Shown: positions 8,010 to 17,469, counted from the first letter of the stretch. The stretch is DNA of 64,000 bases from an uncultured delta proteobacterium (GCA_903869265.1 CAIPYE010000015.1:248001-312000), one strand, 5' to 3'. Numbers and translations: made by a program. The notes: generated by a model from the sequence alone, not told the origin.

Positions 8010-9454
8010 CACACGGACAGGGCGGAATCGACCCCGCCGAGAATATCCTTGTACTTGGCAAGCCGGGGCAGAACGACCTCATCAAGAAATTCATCGGTCT
8101 GCTGGGGAGCCCGGCCGACAAAATCACTGCCGTCACCGACCAGCTCCTTGAGTTCCTGCACAGAAAATGGCACCGCCGGATCATTGGCAAGCCGAGTGAG
8201 CAGGTCGTTTTCCATGCCTTCTTCCTTAACCACCTTGCCTGCGGCCACGGAATGCACCTTAACCACCTCATGCATCTCCTGACGGCTCTTTCCTTTCTCC
8301 ACACAAGCCATGAGAATTTTCTCCGTGGCCATGAAGGGGAGCTCCTGAGCCAAATGGCGCGCAATTTGTTTCGGGTAAACAACCATTCCCTGTGAAACAT
8401 TGAGAAACAACTTTAAGATTGCATCGGTGAGTAAAAAGGCCTGGGGGATATCCATGCGCCGGATGGCCGAATCGTCCAGGGTGCGCTCAAACCACTGATT
8501 GGCGTAGGTTGCGCCAAAATTGCCTACCAGACCCATGAGCTTTCTCGCCAGGCCAGTCATGCGCTCGGAACGCATGGGGTTGCGCTTGTAGGCCATGGCC
8601 GAGCTTCCGACCTGATTCTTTTCAAAGGGCTCTTCCTGAACCTTGAGATTGCTGAGCAACCGAAGATCCACGGCAAACTTATGGGCAGTGGCGCCGATGC
8701 CGGCCAGGGTTTCCACGGTTTTCATGTCGAGCTTGCGGGTATATGTCTGGCCAGTAACCGAAAAAACATCGCTGAATCCAAGCCTTGCCGCGACAAGCTC
8801 ATCCATTTTACGCACCTTATCGTGATCTCCTTTGAAGAGTTCGATAAAGGTTGCCTGGGTGCCGACCGTACCCTTGGCTCCCCGCGCCTTAACCTGCGAT
8901 TCCAGATGCTCAATGTAGTCAAGGTCCATGAGCAGATCCTGAATATACAGGGTGTTCCGCTTGCCAACCGTGGTGGGCTGGGCCGCTTGATAGTGGGTGT
9001 ACCCCAGGGTTGCGAGCCCTTTGTGCTGGCGAGAAAAGGCCGCCAAGTTGGCAATGACATTGACCAAGCTCTTCTTAACGAGTTGCAGCCCCTTTTTTTG
9101 GAGCAGCAAATCGGTGTTGCACCCGACAAACTGCGAAGTTGCGCCAAGATGGATAATCGGCTCGGCAGTGGGGCACTTCAGGCCGTATGCGTAAACATGG
9201 GCCATAACATCATGGCGAATCTCTTTTTCCTTGGCCGAGGCCACCTCGAAATCAATATCCGTGGCATGGGCCCGCAACTCATCAAGCATACCGCTGGTCA
9301 CGAGATCGGTAAGGCCCAATTCATGCTGGGCCTCGGCCAGGGCGATCCAGCAACGGCGCCAGGTTTCAAACTTGGTACGCTCGGAAAAAAGCTCCTGCAT
9401 CTCGCGGCTGGTGTAGCGGCTGACCAAGGGCTCCTGATAGATATCACGATTCAT
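8009..9454 (-). CDS. purB: adenylosuccinate lyase
   Basis: A 481-residue enzyme of the fumarase/aspartase superfamily. It cleaves SAICAR and adenylosuccinate in purine synthesis. The superfamily signature loop 'GSSAMAYKRNPMRSE' is present, and so are 'LGATSQFVGCNTD' and 'TVGTQATF' active-site regions. I prefer the start 'MNRDIYQEPL' because it has a GGAG ribosome-binding site and matches the family N-terminus; another ATG lies four codons upstream. It is followed, with overlap, by the DUF4911 gene. Confidence 0.95.
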   Translation of the reverse strand: MNRDIYQEPLVSRYTSREMQELFSERTKFETWRRCWIALAEAQHELGLTDLVTSGMLDELRAHATDIDFEVASAKEKEIRHDVMAHVYAYGLKCPTAEPIIHLGATSQFVGCNTDLLLQKKGLQLVKKSLVNVIANLAAFSRQHKGLATLGYTHYQAAQPTTVGKRNTLYIQDLLMDLDYIEHLESQVKARGAKGTVGTQATFIELFKGDHDKVRKMDELVAARLGFSDVFSVTGQTYTRKLDMKTVETLAGIGATAHKFAVDLRLLSNLKVQEEPFEKNQVGSSAMAYKRNPMRSERMTGLARKLMGLVGNFGATYANQWFERTLDDSAIRRMDIPQAFLLTDAILKLFLNVSQGMVVYPKQIARHLAQELPFMATEKILMACVEKGKSRQEMHEVVKVHSVAAGKVVKEEGMENDLLTRLANDPAVPFSVQELKELVGDGSDFVGRAPQQTDEFLDEVVLPRLAKYKDILGGVDSALSV

Positions 9455-9653
9455 AACCATCTCCATCTCTCAATAATGTGATTCGGTACAATACAAATCC
9501 ACCCGGAATTATCGGCTTCATTAACAGGGAATTCTTTACCAAGAAAACAGAAAAAATGCTCGTGAAAGGGGGGCTCAACCAGCCTCAAGTTTCGCCTCAA
9601 TACATAACGTCGCATAATGTATATTATGTATACTAAAATAAAACCAAATAAAA

Positions 9654-11402
9654 TCAGGTGGATAATTGCTTGAAATCCACCGCCTCCACCTGCCAGCTGG
9701 TTTTATCGCGATACGTATTACGGCGAAGCCTGAAGGCCACATTCAGGGGCTGGCCAGCCTCAATGAGACCTTGAAAATCTCCGGCCAGACCAAATCCAAT
9801 GCCGTCCAGAATCGCACCGTTGAATCGCACGGTGAATTTTAAATGATTGACGCCAACCTCACGGGGTTTCTCCGCTAGCCCCTGGGCGCTGAAAACCGGT
9901 TCAGGATTCCCCATGCCAAATGGCGCCATCTTTTCATACATCCGCAGGAACTCCTGTTCAAAAATACTGTTATTTTCTTCATGCCAGGCAATGCCAATCT
10001 TTGGAGCAAGCATCGTATCCGTAATGATCTCGCCCAGTCGTTTCTGAAAATGCGCTTCCAGTTCCGGGAGGTTCTCCACAGACAGAGTCAACCCCACGGC
10101 GGCTTCATGCCCGCCAAAGGCCGCAAAAAGGTCATCTCTTTCCTTAAGTATTGCGTACAGATTCACCCCAGACACCGACCGCCCGGAACCTTTTGCCATG
10201 CCATCTTTAATAGTAAAAAACAGCGTGGGCAGGCTAAACTTTTCGACCATTCGGGCCGCGCCAATGCCGATCACCCCCGGATGCCAGCCTTCTCCGGTAA
10301 TAATCAGCCCTTTCTTCCCAGCCTTAACAGCCGTCTCAGCCAGAACAACCGCCTCCTGACACATTGCCTCAAGCACGGATTTCCTCAGTTCGTTTTCCGT
10401 GTTCAATTCCCGGGCAAGCTTCCTGGCGCGTTCCGTATCTTCCGAGATCAGCAATTCCAAAGCCCGACCGGCATCCCCCATTCGTCCGGCAGCATTGAGG
10501 CGAGGGCCGATCCGATAGCCGATATCCTCACAGGTTACCCCTGAGCCGCTGATGCCTGACACCCGGCTGAGTTCCGCAAGTCCGGGTCGAACAGAACCGG
10601 ACAATACCTCAAGCCCTGCTTTAACTAATATGCGATTTACACCTATTATCGGGACCATATCTGCCACTGTGCCAACAGCAACCAGGTCAAGATAGGACTT
10701 GAGATTGGGAATCTCCTGCCCTTCCTGAAAGAGCCCCTGCTCATGCAACGCCTTCCTGATTCCCATGGCCAGATAAAAGGCAACCCCCACCCCGGCCAGA
10801 TTCTTCTCCGGAAAACCACACTCTTTCTGTTGCGGATCCAACACCGCCTCAGCCTCGGGCAGTTCCTCAGGGGGTTGATGGTGATCCGTAACCACAACCG
10901 GGCATCCGAGATCCTGCAACTGCCGGACCTGAGTCTTGCTTGAGATGCCGCAATCAACGGTGATCACCAGAGGCGCCTGCTCCAAAACCCCTGATGGCAC
11001 GGCTCGCTTAATTGCCTCAAGATGCAGTCCATATCCCTCAAGTAAACGATGAGGTTGACATACGTATACATCTGAAAAACCGATATTTTTTAGAAAAATA
11101 AAAAGCAGCGCGGCCCCGGTGGTGCCATCCACATCGTAGTCGCCATAAACAATCACCGGAGTCTGCTTGGCAAGAGCCGACAAAACAACCGCCACCGCCT
11201 CTGCCATTCCCTTCATAAGAAAGGGCGAGGGCAGATCGGCAAGGGAAGATGAAAAAAACCGTTCTGCCTGGGCCCGGTTTTCCACACCTCTGCCCAAAAG
11301 AATCGCGGCAAGCGATTCTGGCAGATCCAATTCAGCCACCAGAAGGCTAACGCGTGCATGGTCAATAGGAGCTATCTCCCAGATTTTTTCAATTCTGGAC
11401 AC
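9654..11402 (-). CDS. recJ: single-stranded-DNA-specific exonuclease RecJ
   Basis: A 582-residue 5'-3' ssDNA exonuclease used in recombination and mismatch repair. DHH phosphoesterase motifs are present: 'YGDYDVDGTTGAAL', 'ITVDCGISS' and 'VVTDHHQPPEELP'. A DHHA1 domain follows with 'FGGHEAAVGL', and then an OB-like C-terminal domain. Length and motif order are typical. It is probably transcribed with pgsA and miaA, which continue downstream and upstream on the same strand. Confidence 0.95.
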   Translation of the reverse strand: MSRIEKIWEIAPIDHARVSLLVAELDLPESLAAILLGRGVENRAQAERFFSSSLADLPSPFLMKGMAEAVAVVLSALAKQTPVIVYGDYDVDGTTGAALLFIFLKNIGFSDVYVCQPHRLLEGYGLHLEAIKRAVPSGVLEQAPLVITVDCGISSKTQVRQLQDLGCPVVVTDHHQPPEELPEAEAVLDPQQKECGFPEKNLAGVGVAFYLAMGIRKALHEQGLFQEGQEIPNLKSYLDLVAVGTVADMVPIIGVNRILVKAGLEVLSGSVRPGLAELSRVSGISGSGVTCEDIGYRIGPRLNAAGRMGDAGRALELLISEDTERARKLARELNTENELRKSVLEAMCQEAVVLAETAVKAGKKGLIITGEGWHPGVIGIGAARMVEKFSLPTLFFTIKDGMAKGSGRSVSGVNLYAILKERDDLFAAFGGHEAAVGLTLSVENLPELEAHFQKRLGEIITDTMLAPKIGIAWHEENNSIFEQEFLRMYEKMAPFGMGNPEPVFSAQGLAEKPREVGVNHLKFTVRFNGAILDGIGFGLAGDFQGLIEAGQPLNVAFRLRRNTYRDKTSWQVEAVDFKQLST

Positions 11403-11468
11403 AGAATATCCCTCATTGTTTACTTTATGTTTTACTTGCAGTGATTTGGATGAGCGGAACTATTCTTG

Positions 11469-12029
11469 CTATTCGTTAGCCTGACGCGGGGTCGCTGCCT
11501 CGGGGTCGCCAAGAATGCCAAGCCCCCTGATGATGTAATGGACACCCGAGAGAACGGTGAACGCAGCAGTGGCATAAATCAGATAGATTCCCCCAGAGAA
11601 AATGGGCTGGAAATAGTCGTGGCCAAGAGAATACACCACCGTAAGCAACTGCAGGAAGGTGGTAACCTTGCTGACCAGGGACGGCTTTATCTTAAAGTCG
11701 CGATCATAAAGCATGAGAATGCCGATCCCGCCGCAGATGAGGACATCCCTGCTCACCACGATCACAGCCAGCCATTTCGGCAAAAAACCAAGGACGGCCA
11801 GGGTGATATAGGAGGTGATCAGCAGCAGTTTATCGGCAATGGGGTCGATAAAAGCGCCAAATTCTGTTTTCTGCTTCAGTACCCTGGCCAGGAAACCGTC
11901 CAAGGCATCGGTGACGCCAGCCAGGACAAAAACCCAGAAGGCCGCAAGCTCCTTGCCATCCAGGAGAAAGATGACCAGGAGGGGGATAAGCAGAATCCTG
12001 CCGATGGTGAGAAGATTTGGAATGTTCAT
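11469..12029 (-). CDS. pgsA: CDP-diacylglycerol-glycerol-3-phosphate 3-phosphatidyltransferase
   Basis: A 186-residue integral membrane enzyme of phosphatidylglycerol synthesis. The CDP-alcohol phosphotransferase signature is seen in 'DALDGFLARVLKQKTEFGAF' followed by 'IDPIADK'. Several hydrophobic helices are visible. The N-terminus 'MNIPNLLTIGRILLIPLLV' is typical of PgsA. The gene lies close to miaA (10 bases apart) and upstream of recJ on the same strand. Confidence 0.92.
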   Translation of the reverse strand: MNIPNLLTIGRILLIPLLVIFLLDGKELAAFWVFVLAGVTDALDGFLARVLKQKTEFGAFIDPIADKLLLITSYITLAVLGFLPKWLAVIVVSRDVLICGGIGILMLYDRDFKIKPSLVSKVTTFLQLLTVVYSLGHDYFQPIFSGGIYLIYATAAFTVLSGVHYIIRGLGILGDPEAATPRQANE

Positions 12030-12038
12030 GCGATACCT

Positions 12039-12995
12039 TTACTCCCCTTGTGCTCCGGCAAGAAATGATTCGATGCACTCGAAAATCGGCCCCGTATCGG
12101 TAGGCGCAAACCAACGGATATTCGGATCGTTGCCAAACCAGGTCATCTGCCGCTTGGCATAACGCCGGGTGTCCCTGGCCAGAAGAAAAAGGGTCTCGTC
12201 CCAATCCCATTCCCCCTGAAGAAGCTGGGCCATGTGCCGGTAGCCGATGGACTGCATGGCCTTGAGACCTGGATCATACCCCATGGCCAGTAATTTTTCC
12301 ACCTCAGCCAGCAAGCCCTCTCCAGCCATCTGCTCCACCCGCAGGTTGATCCGTTCGTAGAGCGCGGTCCGTTCGGCCTGTAGCCCAAGCTGTAGCACCT
12401 TGCTCAAGGCGGGTTGCGCCTTTTGCTCGCGGAGATGCTCGCTCCAGGTGCGTCCGGTGGCCTGGAAGATCTCCAGTGCCCGCAGCAACCGGTGGGTGTC
12501 GTTGGGATGGATGCGGCTAGCGGATTCGGGGTCGCATTGGCTCAGCTCACAAAAAAGCACCGCCCTCTCCTCCTCTGTCAACCGTTGCCGCAATGTGGCC
12601 CGTACCGCCTCGGGTACAGGGGGAATCTCGAACAGCCCTTCCAGCAAACCCTTGAGATAAAGGCCTGTGCCGCCCACCAGCAGCGGGCGGTTGCCCCGCG
12701 CGATGATCTGGCGGCACGCCTCGGTGGCGTCCGCCACATAGCGGGCCACATGGTACTCCTCATCGGGATTGACCACGTCGAGCAAATGATGGGGCACCCG
12801 GGCGCGTTCCTCCGCCGTGGCCTTGGCGGTGCCGATATCCATGTGCCTGTAGATCTGCATGGAATCGAGACCGACGATCTCGCAGGAAAAACGCTCGGCC
12901 AGGGCGAGGGAGAGCGCGGTCTTGCCCACGGCGGTGGGGCCGATGAGGATAAGCACGGGTTCGGAGAGGGGTGCTTCGATAGCAGAGCCAGCCAT
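12039..12995 (-). CDS. miaA: tRNA dimethylallyltransferase MiaA
   Basis: A 318-residue enzyme that transfers dimethylallyl to A37 of tRNA, which is the step before MiaB. The P-loop 'ILIGPTAVGKTALSLAL' is at the N-terminus. 'SMQIYRHMDIGTAKATAEE' and 'LVGGTGLYLKGL' are family signatures. I placed the start at the ATG at 12995, not at the far upstream TTG at 13076, because the latter would add a 27-residue tail unlike the family. miaA, pgsA and recJ run in the same direction. Confidence 0.94.
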   Translation of the reverse strand: MAGSAIEAPLSEPVLILIGPTAVGKTALSLALAERFSCEIVGLDSMQIYRHMDIGTAKATAEERARVPHHLLDVVNPDEEYHVARYVADATEACRQIIARGNRPLLVGGTGLYLKGLLEGLFEIPPVPEAVRATLRQRLTEEERAVLFCELSQCDPESASRIHPNDTHRLLRALEIFQATGRTWSEHLREQKAQPALSKVLQLGLQAERTALYERINLRVEQMAGEGLLAEVEKLLAMGYDPGLKAMQSIGYRHMAQLLQGEWDWDETLFLLARDTRRYAKRQMTWFGNDPNIRWFAPTDTGPIFECIESFLAGAQGE

Positions 12996-13200
12996 GTATT
13001 GCGGCGTATCCTTAATATATGACAAAGAAAAGAATTGTTCTTCAGGCTGGTTTCCGGTACAAATACAAGTTTGCAATCCGGCCGAAATCCCAGCGGTTCC
13101 GGGCCTGAAAAACCAGCATTATCAACGAATAAGACATCTATATACCATATATTTGTAACTATCCAACTTAAGGCGAACAAAAATCTAATAACCCAGAACT

Positions 13201-13264
13201 GTAACTGTTTATCAGCGCGACAGAGGCCGATAACAAAGCAGATGTGGTGCTGCTGAACAGTTAC
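13201..13264 (+). promoter_or_regulatory. stem-loop in the serC leader
   Basis: GTAACTGTT...CAGC at 13201-13216 can pair with GCTGAACAGTTAC at 13252-13264, leaving a small bulge. This forms a long-looped hairpin that ends just before the AAGGAG ribosome-binding site of serC. It could be a regulatory leader or a promoter-proximal operator. The role is not shown. Confidence 0.3.
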
Positions 13265-13288
13265 CTATATTTAATAAAGGAGAAGATC

Positions 13289-14371
13289 ATGCCCGAGAGA
13301 ATTTACAACTTCAGCGCCGGACCGTCCACCCTCCCCGAGGAGGTTCTCGCCCAGGCCGCCAAGGACATCGTCAACTTCAACAACAAGGGCATGGGCCTCA
13401 TCGAGATGAGCCACCGCTCCAAGGATTTCATCGCCGTGGTGGACGAGTGCGAGGCGAACCTGCGCGAGCTAATGAAGATCCCGGCCAACTACAAGGTGCT
13501 CTTCCTCCAGGGCGGCGCCTCCACCCAGTTCGCCATGATCCCCATGAACCTGCTGGGCGAGGGTAAAACCGCCACCTACCTCAACACCGGGGTCTGGGCC
13601 AAAAAGGCGATCAAGGAGGCGAAGCTCTTCGGCAAGGTGCAGGTTGCCTACTCCAGCGAGGAGTCCACCTTCAACCATGTGCCCAAGGATAGCGATTATA
13701 CCGTTGATCCGGCCTCGGAATACCTCTACTTCGTGACCAACAACACCATCTACGGCACCCAGTTTCCCACCATGCCGAAGAGCGAGAAGATGTTGATCGC
13801 CGACATGTCCTCGGACATCCTCTCCCGCGAGTTCGACATCACCCCCTTCGGCATCGTCTATGCCGGGGCCCAGAAGAACATGGGGCCTGCCGGCGTCACG
13901 GTGGTCATCATCCGCGAGGATCTGCTGGACCGCGCCCCGGAAAACCTGCCCACCATGTTCAAGTACAAGACCCACGCCGACAACGGCTCCATGTTCAATA
14001 CCCCGCCCTGCTTTTCCATCTATGTGGTGGGTCTGGTCCTCAAGTGGCTCAAGAAACTGGGCGGCGTTGCGGCCATGGAGAAGATCAATAAGGAAAAAGC
14101 AGCCATCCTCTACAACGCCATTGACTCCACCGATTTCTACCGGGGCCATGCCAAAGAAGGCTCCCGCTCCAACATGAACATCACCTTCAACCTCCCCACC
14201 CCGGAGCTGGAGGCCCAATTCATCAAGGAGTCCACGGCCAAGGGATTGGACGGCCTCAAGGGGCACCGCTCCGTGGGCGGCTGCCGGGCGTCGATCTACA
14301 ACGCCTTCCCCAAGGCCGGGGTCGAGGCGCTGGTTGCTTTCATGAAAGAATTCGAGAAGAAAAACAGCTGA
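13289..14371 (+). CDS. serC: phosphoserine aminotransferase
   Basis: A 360-residue PLP enzyme of class V that converts 3-phosphohydroxypyruvate to phosphoserine. The characteristic N-terminus 'RIYNFSAGPSTLPEEVL' follows an AAGGAGAAG ribosome-binding site. 'AGAQKNMGPAGVTVVI' contains the PLP lysine, and 'GHRSVGGCRASIYNA' matches the C-terminal signature. An in-frame earlier ATG at 13244 lacks a ribosome-binding site and was not used. No other serine-pathway gene is adjacent. Confidence 0.95.
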   Translation: MPERIYNFSAGPSTLPEEVLAQAAKDIVNFNNKGMGLIEMSHRSKDFIAVVDECEANLRELMKIPANYKVLFLQGGASTQFAMIPMNLLGEGKTATYLNTGVWAKKAIKEAKLFGKVQVAYSSEESTFNHVPKDSDYTVDPASEYLYFVTNNTIYGTQFPTMPKSEKMLIADMSSDILSREFDITPFGIVYAGAQKNMGPAGVTVVIIREDLLDRAPENLPTMFKYKTHADNGSMFNTPPCFSIYVVGLVLKWLKKLGGVAAMEKINKEKAAILYNAIDSTDFYRGHAKEGSRSNMNITFNLPTPELEAQFIKESTAKGLDGLKGHRSVGGCRASIYNAFPKAGVEALVAFMKEFEKKNS

Positions 14372-14376
14372 TTGAG

Positions 14377-14443
14377 ACAGCTGTCTGCTATAAGCTGATA
14401 GCCGTCAGCTGATGACTGAAAGTTGAAGGCTTATACCTGAAAA
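14377..14443. repeat. dispersed AGCTGATAGC repeat, copy 1
   Basis: A patchwork of AGCTGATAGC / GTCAGCTGAT units ends in GCTTATACCTGAAAA. The same ending (one base different) and the same units occur at 49580-49637 before acsB. This suggests a short intergenic repeat family. Confidence 0.5.
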
Positions 14444-14445
14444 CC

Positions 14446-15318
14446 ATGCACTACGAAGGCGCCCACATCATCCGCCCGCCCAGCGAGGCGGACAGCATCA
14501 TCCTCCAGGTAACGGTGGGCTGCTCCCATAATCGGTGCACCTTCTGCGGCACCTACAAGGAAGAGCGCTTCCGCATCAAGGACTGGGCAATAGTCGAGGC
14601 GGATCTTGATTTTGCCGCCCAGTACTGCCTCAGGCAATCCCGGGTTTTCCTGGCCGACGGCGATGTCTTGGCCCTGAGCCAATCTCGCTTGGTCGAACTG
14701 CTCACCAAGATTAAACAGAGGCTGCCCTGGATAAACCGGGTCAGCCTCTACGGCAATGCCAAGGCCATCCGCAACAAAAGCGTGGATCAGCTCCTGGAAC
14801 TGAAAGCACTCGGCTTGCACCGGGTGTACATGGGGTTGGAGAGCGGCTACGATCCCGTGCTTATTGCCATCGACAAGGGCGCCGATTCCGCAGCCATGAT
14901 CGAGGCAGGCCAGCGGGTGAAAGCGGCCAATCTTTTCCTCTCGGTCACCGCCCTGCTCGGCATCGGTGGCGCTGCCCTCTCCCAGGAGCATGCCAAAGCC
15001 ACCGGCCAGGTTCTCTCCGCCATGGAGCCCAACCAGACCGGCATCCTCACCCTGATGCTGCTTGAAAACACCCCGCTCTATCAGCTTGAACAAGAGGGAG
15101 AGTTCAAACTCCCCAGCCAACACGGCATGCTGGCCGAACTGCGCACCATGGTGGAGCATCTTGACCTGAAAAAAGGCCAGCTCCAGTCCAACCACGCCTC
15201 CAACTACCTGGCGATCAACGCCAGAATGCCCCGGGACAAAGAGGCGGTGCTTGCGGCCATCGACCAAGCCCTGGCCGGACATACCCGACTCAAACCCGAA
15301 TACCTGCGAGCTCTGTAA
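14446..15318 (+). CDS. radical SAM protein
   Basis: A 290-residue radical SAM enzyme. The cluster motif is 'GCSHNRCTFCGTYKEERF', a CX4CX2C spacing seen in a subfamily of uncharacterised radical SAM proteins, where the classical motif is CX3CX2C. The SAM-binding region 'MGLESGYDPVL' follows. No SPASM or other accessory cluster domain is visible. The stop overlaps the rlmN start (TAATG), so the two genes are coupled. The substrate is unknown, and a role in RNA or cofactor modification is speculation from the neighbour. Confidence 0.85.
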   Translation: MHYEGAHIIRPPSEADSIILQVTVGCSHNRCTFCGTYKEERFRIKDWAIVEADLDFAAQYCLRQSRVFLADGDVLALSQSRLVELLTKIKQRLPWINRVSLYGNAKAIRNKSVDQLLELKALGLHRVYMGLESGYDPVLIAIDKGADSAAMIEAGQRVKAANLFLSVTALLGIGGAALSQEHAKATGQVLSAMEPNQTGILTLMLLENTPLYQLEQEGEFKLPSQHGMLAELRTMVEHLDLKKGQLQSNHASNYLAINARMPRDKEAVLAAIDQALAGHTRLKPEYLRAL

Positions 15319-16364
15319 TGGACAAGATCGAACTGAAAAATCTCACCCTGCTCCAGATGCGCGATTGGGTCAAAACCCAGGGCTGGCCCGCCTTTAGAGC
15401 CCAGCAAATCTTTGCCTGGCTCTACCGGACCGGAATCAGCGAATTCTCCCAGATGACCGACATCTCCAAGGAGGTCCGGGGGAAGCTTGCCCAAATCGCG
15501 ACCATCAGCCGGTTCATCCCGACCATGGAAGAACGCTCCCAGGACGGCAGCGTCAAATACGGCTTTCGTCTGGCCGACGGGGCGGTTATCGAATCCGTGC
15601 TCATCCCCGAGGGGGAACGGTTGACCCTCTGTGTCTCCTCCCAGGTGGGCTGCGCCATGGGGTGCAACTTCTGCCTCACCGGCACCATGGGCTTTGTCCG
15701 CAACCTGACCGCCGCCGAGATCGTGGGCCAGGTCCAGGCGATCACCGAAATTGTCCAGGCCTCAGGCAAAAACCGGATCAACAATCTGGTCTTCATGGGC
15801 ATGGGTGAGCCGTTGGCCAACTTCGACAACCTGATCGACGGACTCAACATCCTCATGGAGCAGACCGGCCTCGATTTCTCCAGCCGGAGGATCACCATCT
15901 CCACCTGCGGCATTATCCCCAAACTGAAAGAATTGGGTGAGGCGGTGACGGTAAATCTCGCCATTTCCCTGCACGCGGCGGATGATGAAACCCGCACCCA
16001 GCTCATGCCCATCAACAAGACCTACCCGGTGGACGAACTGTTGGCCGCCTGTCGCGCCTATCCCCTGCCCAGCCGCCGCAAGGTCATGATCGAGTACATC
16101 ATGATCAAGGATCTCAACGATTCCGTTCGCCATGCCCGGCTGTTGATCAAAAAGCTGCACGGGTTGAGCTGCAAGGTCAACCTCCTGCCCTACAACGAGA
16201 ACAAAACCTTCCCCTACCAGAGCCCGCCGCGAGACCAGGTGGAGCTCTTCCAAAAAACCCTGCGCGATTCCGGCATCACCGCCCTGATCCGCGAGTCCCG
16301 AGGCGGGGATATCTCCGCGGCCTGCGGTCAGTTGGCGGCCGAGGCTGACGAAGAGGAAGAATAG
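15318..16364 (+). CDS. rlmN: 23S rRNA (adenine-C2)-methyltransferase RlmN
   Basis: A 348-residue radical SAM enzyme that methylates A2503 of 23S rRNA, and A37 of some tRNAs in E. coli. The cluster motif 'CAMGCNFCLTGTMGF' has CX3CX2C spacing. 'NNLVFMGMGEPLANFDN' is the SAM-binding GGE-type region. 'SLHAADDETR' and the C-terminal catalytic Cys in 'GDISAACGQLA' are present. The stop of the preceding radical SAM gene overlaps its start. Confidence 0.96.
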   Translation: MDKIELKNLTLLQMRDWVKTQGWPAFRAQQIFAWLYRTGISEFSQMTDISKEVRGKLAQIATISRFIPTMEERSQDGSVKYGFRLADGAVIESVLIPEGERLTLCVSSQVGCAMGCNFCLTGTMGFVRNLTAAEIVGQVQAITEIVQASGKNRINNLVFMGMGEPLANFDNLIDGLNILMEQTGLDFSSRRITISTCGIIPKLKELGEAVTVNLAISLHAADDETRTQLMPINKTYPVDELLAACRAYPLPSRRKVMIEYIMIKDLNDSVRHARLLIKKLHGLSCKVNLLPYNENKTFPYQSPPRDQVELFQKTLRDSGITALIRESRGGDISAACGQLAAEADEEEE

Positions 16365-16400
16365 CTCCTGCCCCCCTCACCGCCCTTTCAGGTTTTTCCA

Positions 16401-16430
16401 TTGACTTCCCCACCCCATTGGGCATAACAT
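16401..16430 (+). promoter_or_regulatory. possible sigma70-like promoter
   Basis: TTGACT at 16401-16406 and TAACAT at 16425-16430 are separated by 18 bases. It would read towards the lipoprotein gene about 200 bases downstream, through a REP-like element. The -10 match is weak. Confidence 0.25.
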
Positions 16431-16471
16431 TCCGATGAAGAAAGAGTTATATGATGGCGTTGTGAAATAGC

Positions 16472-16548
16472 CCTTCGACAGGCTCAGGGCGAACGGAGAT
16501 GTTCTTCTAACCTATTAGATTTCCGCTCGTGCTGAGCCTGTCGAAGCA
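16472..16548. repeat. REP-like inverted repeat, copy 2
   Basis: Imperfect arms related to copy 1: CCTTCGACAGGCTCAGGGCG on the left, and the reverse complement of a TGCTTCGACAGGCTCAGCAC-type arm on the right. It lies between rlmN and the lipoprotein gene. Confidence 0.8.
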
Positions 16549-16637
16549 CTGCTTGCACCAGTTTCCCAAACCCAGAAAATATACATTGCCGGGCTCTTCC
16601 GGCACAGAAAATAAGAGAACACCCTAAGGAGAACCTC

Positions 16638-17249
16638 ATGACCCACTTCACCTCTCGCCGTCGCAACCTGCTGGCCCTTGGCCTTATGGCCCTGCTTATT
16701 CTTGGGGGCTGCGCCACCTACACCCGCCAAGTCGTACTGCGCTACGATCCCATCACCACCACCCGCTTCGGCGGCGGCGACCTCTATCTCATTAACGCCG
16801 AGCTGCAGCCGCCAACAGCCTCTGGAGCCTGGGCCATCGGCAACACCAAGAATGGTGACGGCGTGATGGTCGATACCCTGTGGAGCGGCGTTTCCCCTGC
16901 CGGCCTGGTGCAGAGTGCCTTGCAGCGCGAGTTGAGCCAGACCGGCTATGCAGTGATCCCGGCAAAAAAAGCCCCGGATCTGTATAGCAAGGTGGTGGAG
17001 ATCACCGAGGCAACGGTGAATGTTGATCAGATCACCAAGATCCCGCAGGTCGACGCCACCTGCACCGTCAGCGTTTCTCTCACGGTGATGAAAAACGGCA
17101 CCCCGGTGCGCAAGCTCCACTACGAGGCAAAGGGGAGCGACCTGGCGATCAAAGACCGCGACCGGCTGGCAGAAACCATGCTTCGCACCACCATGCAGGA
17201 TATGATGAAACAGGCAATTCCGGATATTGTTTCTAATCTGGAGCAGTAA
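16638..17249 (+). CDS. outer-membrane-type lipoprotein, YajG-like
   Basis: A 203-residue lipoprotein. The signal peptide has an Arg-rich start, a Leu-rich core and the lipobox 'LILGGC', so the mature protein starts at the Cys near residue 31. The rest resembles YajG-like or similar periplasmic lipoproteins of unknown role, including 'SGVSPAGLVQSALQRELSQTGY'. An AAGGAG ribosome-binding site lies upstream. A degraded copy of its 3' part occurs at 18761-18828. Confidence 0.75.
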   Translation: MTHFTSRRRNLLALGLMALLILGGCATYTRQVVLRYDPITTTRFGGGDLYLINAELQPPTASGAWAIGNTKNGDGVMVDTLWSGVSPAGLVQSALQRELSQTGYAVIPAKKAPDLYSKVVEITEATVNVDQITKIPQVDATCTVSVSLTVMKNGTPVRKLHYEAKGSDLAIKDRDRLAETMLRTTMQDMMKQAIPDIVSNLEQ

Positions 17250-17271
17250 CAGAAGGTCTGGTTTTATCCGC

Positions 17272-17307
17272 TGCCACTACTCCCGAGGATAAGCGGGGGC
17301 AGTGGCA
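17272..17307 (+). terminator. stem-loop after the lipoprotein gene
   Basis: TGCCACT (17272-17278) pairs with AGTGGCA (17301-17307), with an inner CCC/GGG pairing. It lies 23 bases after the stop. No T-run follows directly, so termination is only probable. Confidence 0.4.
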
Positions 17308-17363
17308 AGCAAGTTCGAGAAGCAGTCGTTTTTGCCTTGGCAGGGCTCAACAACCTTACACTA

Positions 17364-17380
17364 GGGAGTGTCCCTCTTTA
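17364..17380. repeat. 17-base direct repeat, left copy
   Basis: GGGAGTGTCCCTCTTTA is identical to 19315-19331. The core AGGGA-GTG-TCCCT is itself palindromic in this copy. The two copies bracket the hexaheme cytochrome and AhpD-like genes. Confidence 0.7.
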
Positions 17381-17469
17381 CTCCAGCCTCTTCAATTATC
17401 CGGAGATTATCACAACCATTTGCCTTGCTGCTCTTGGACATAACCACATGTGTGGGGGGGAGACAAGCT

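Noticed and set aside
9600-9650. AT-rich CATAAT/ATTATG palindrome downstream of recJ as an operator
   Set aside because: It is short, in generally AT-rich DNA, and about 160 bases from purB; the evidence is too weak to list as a site.
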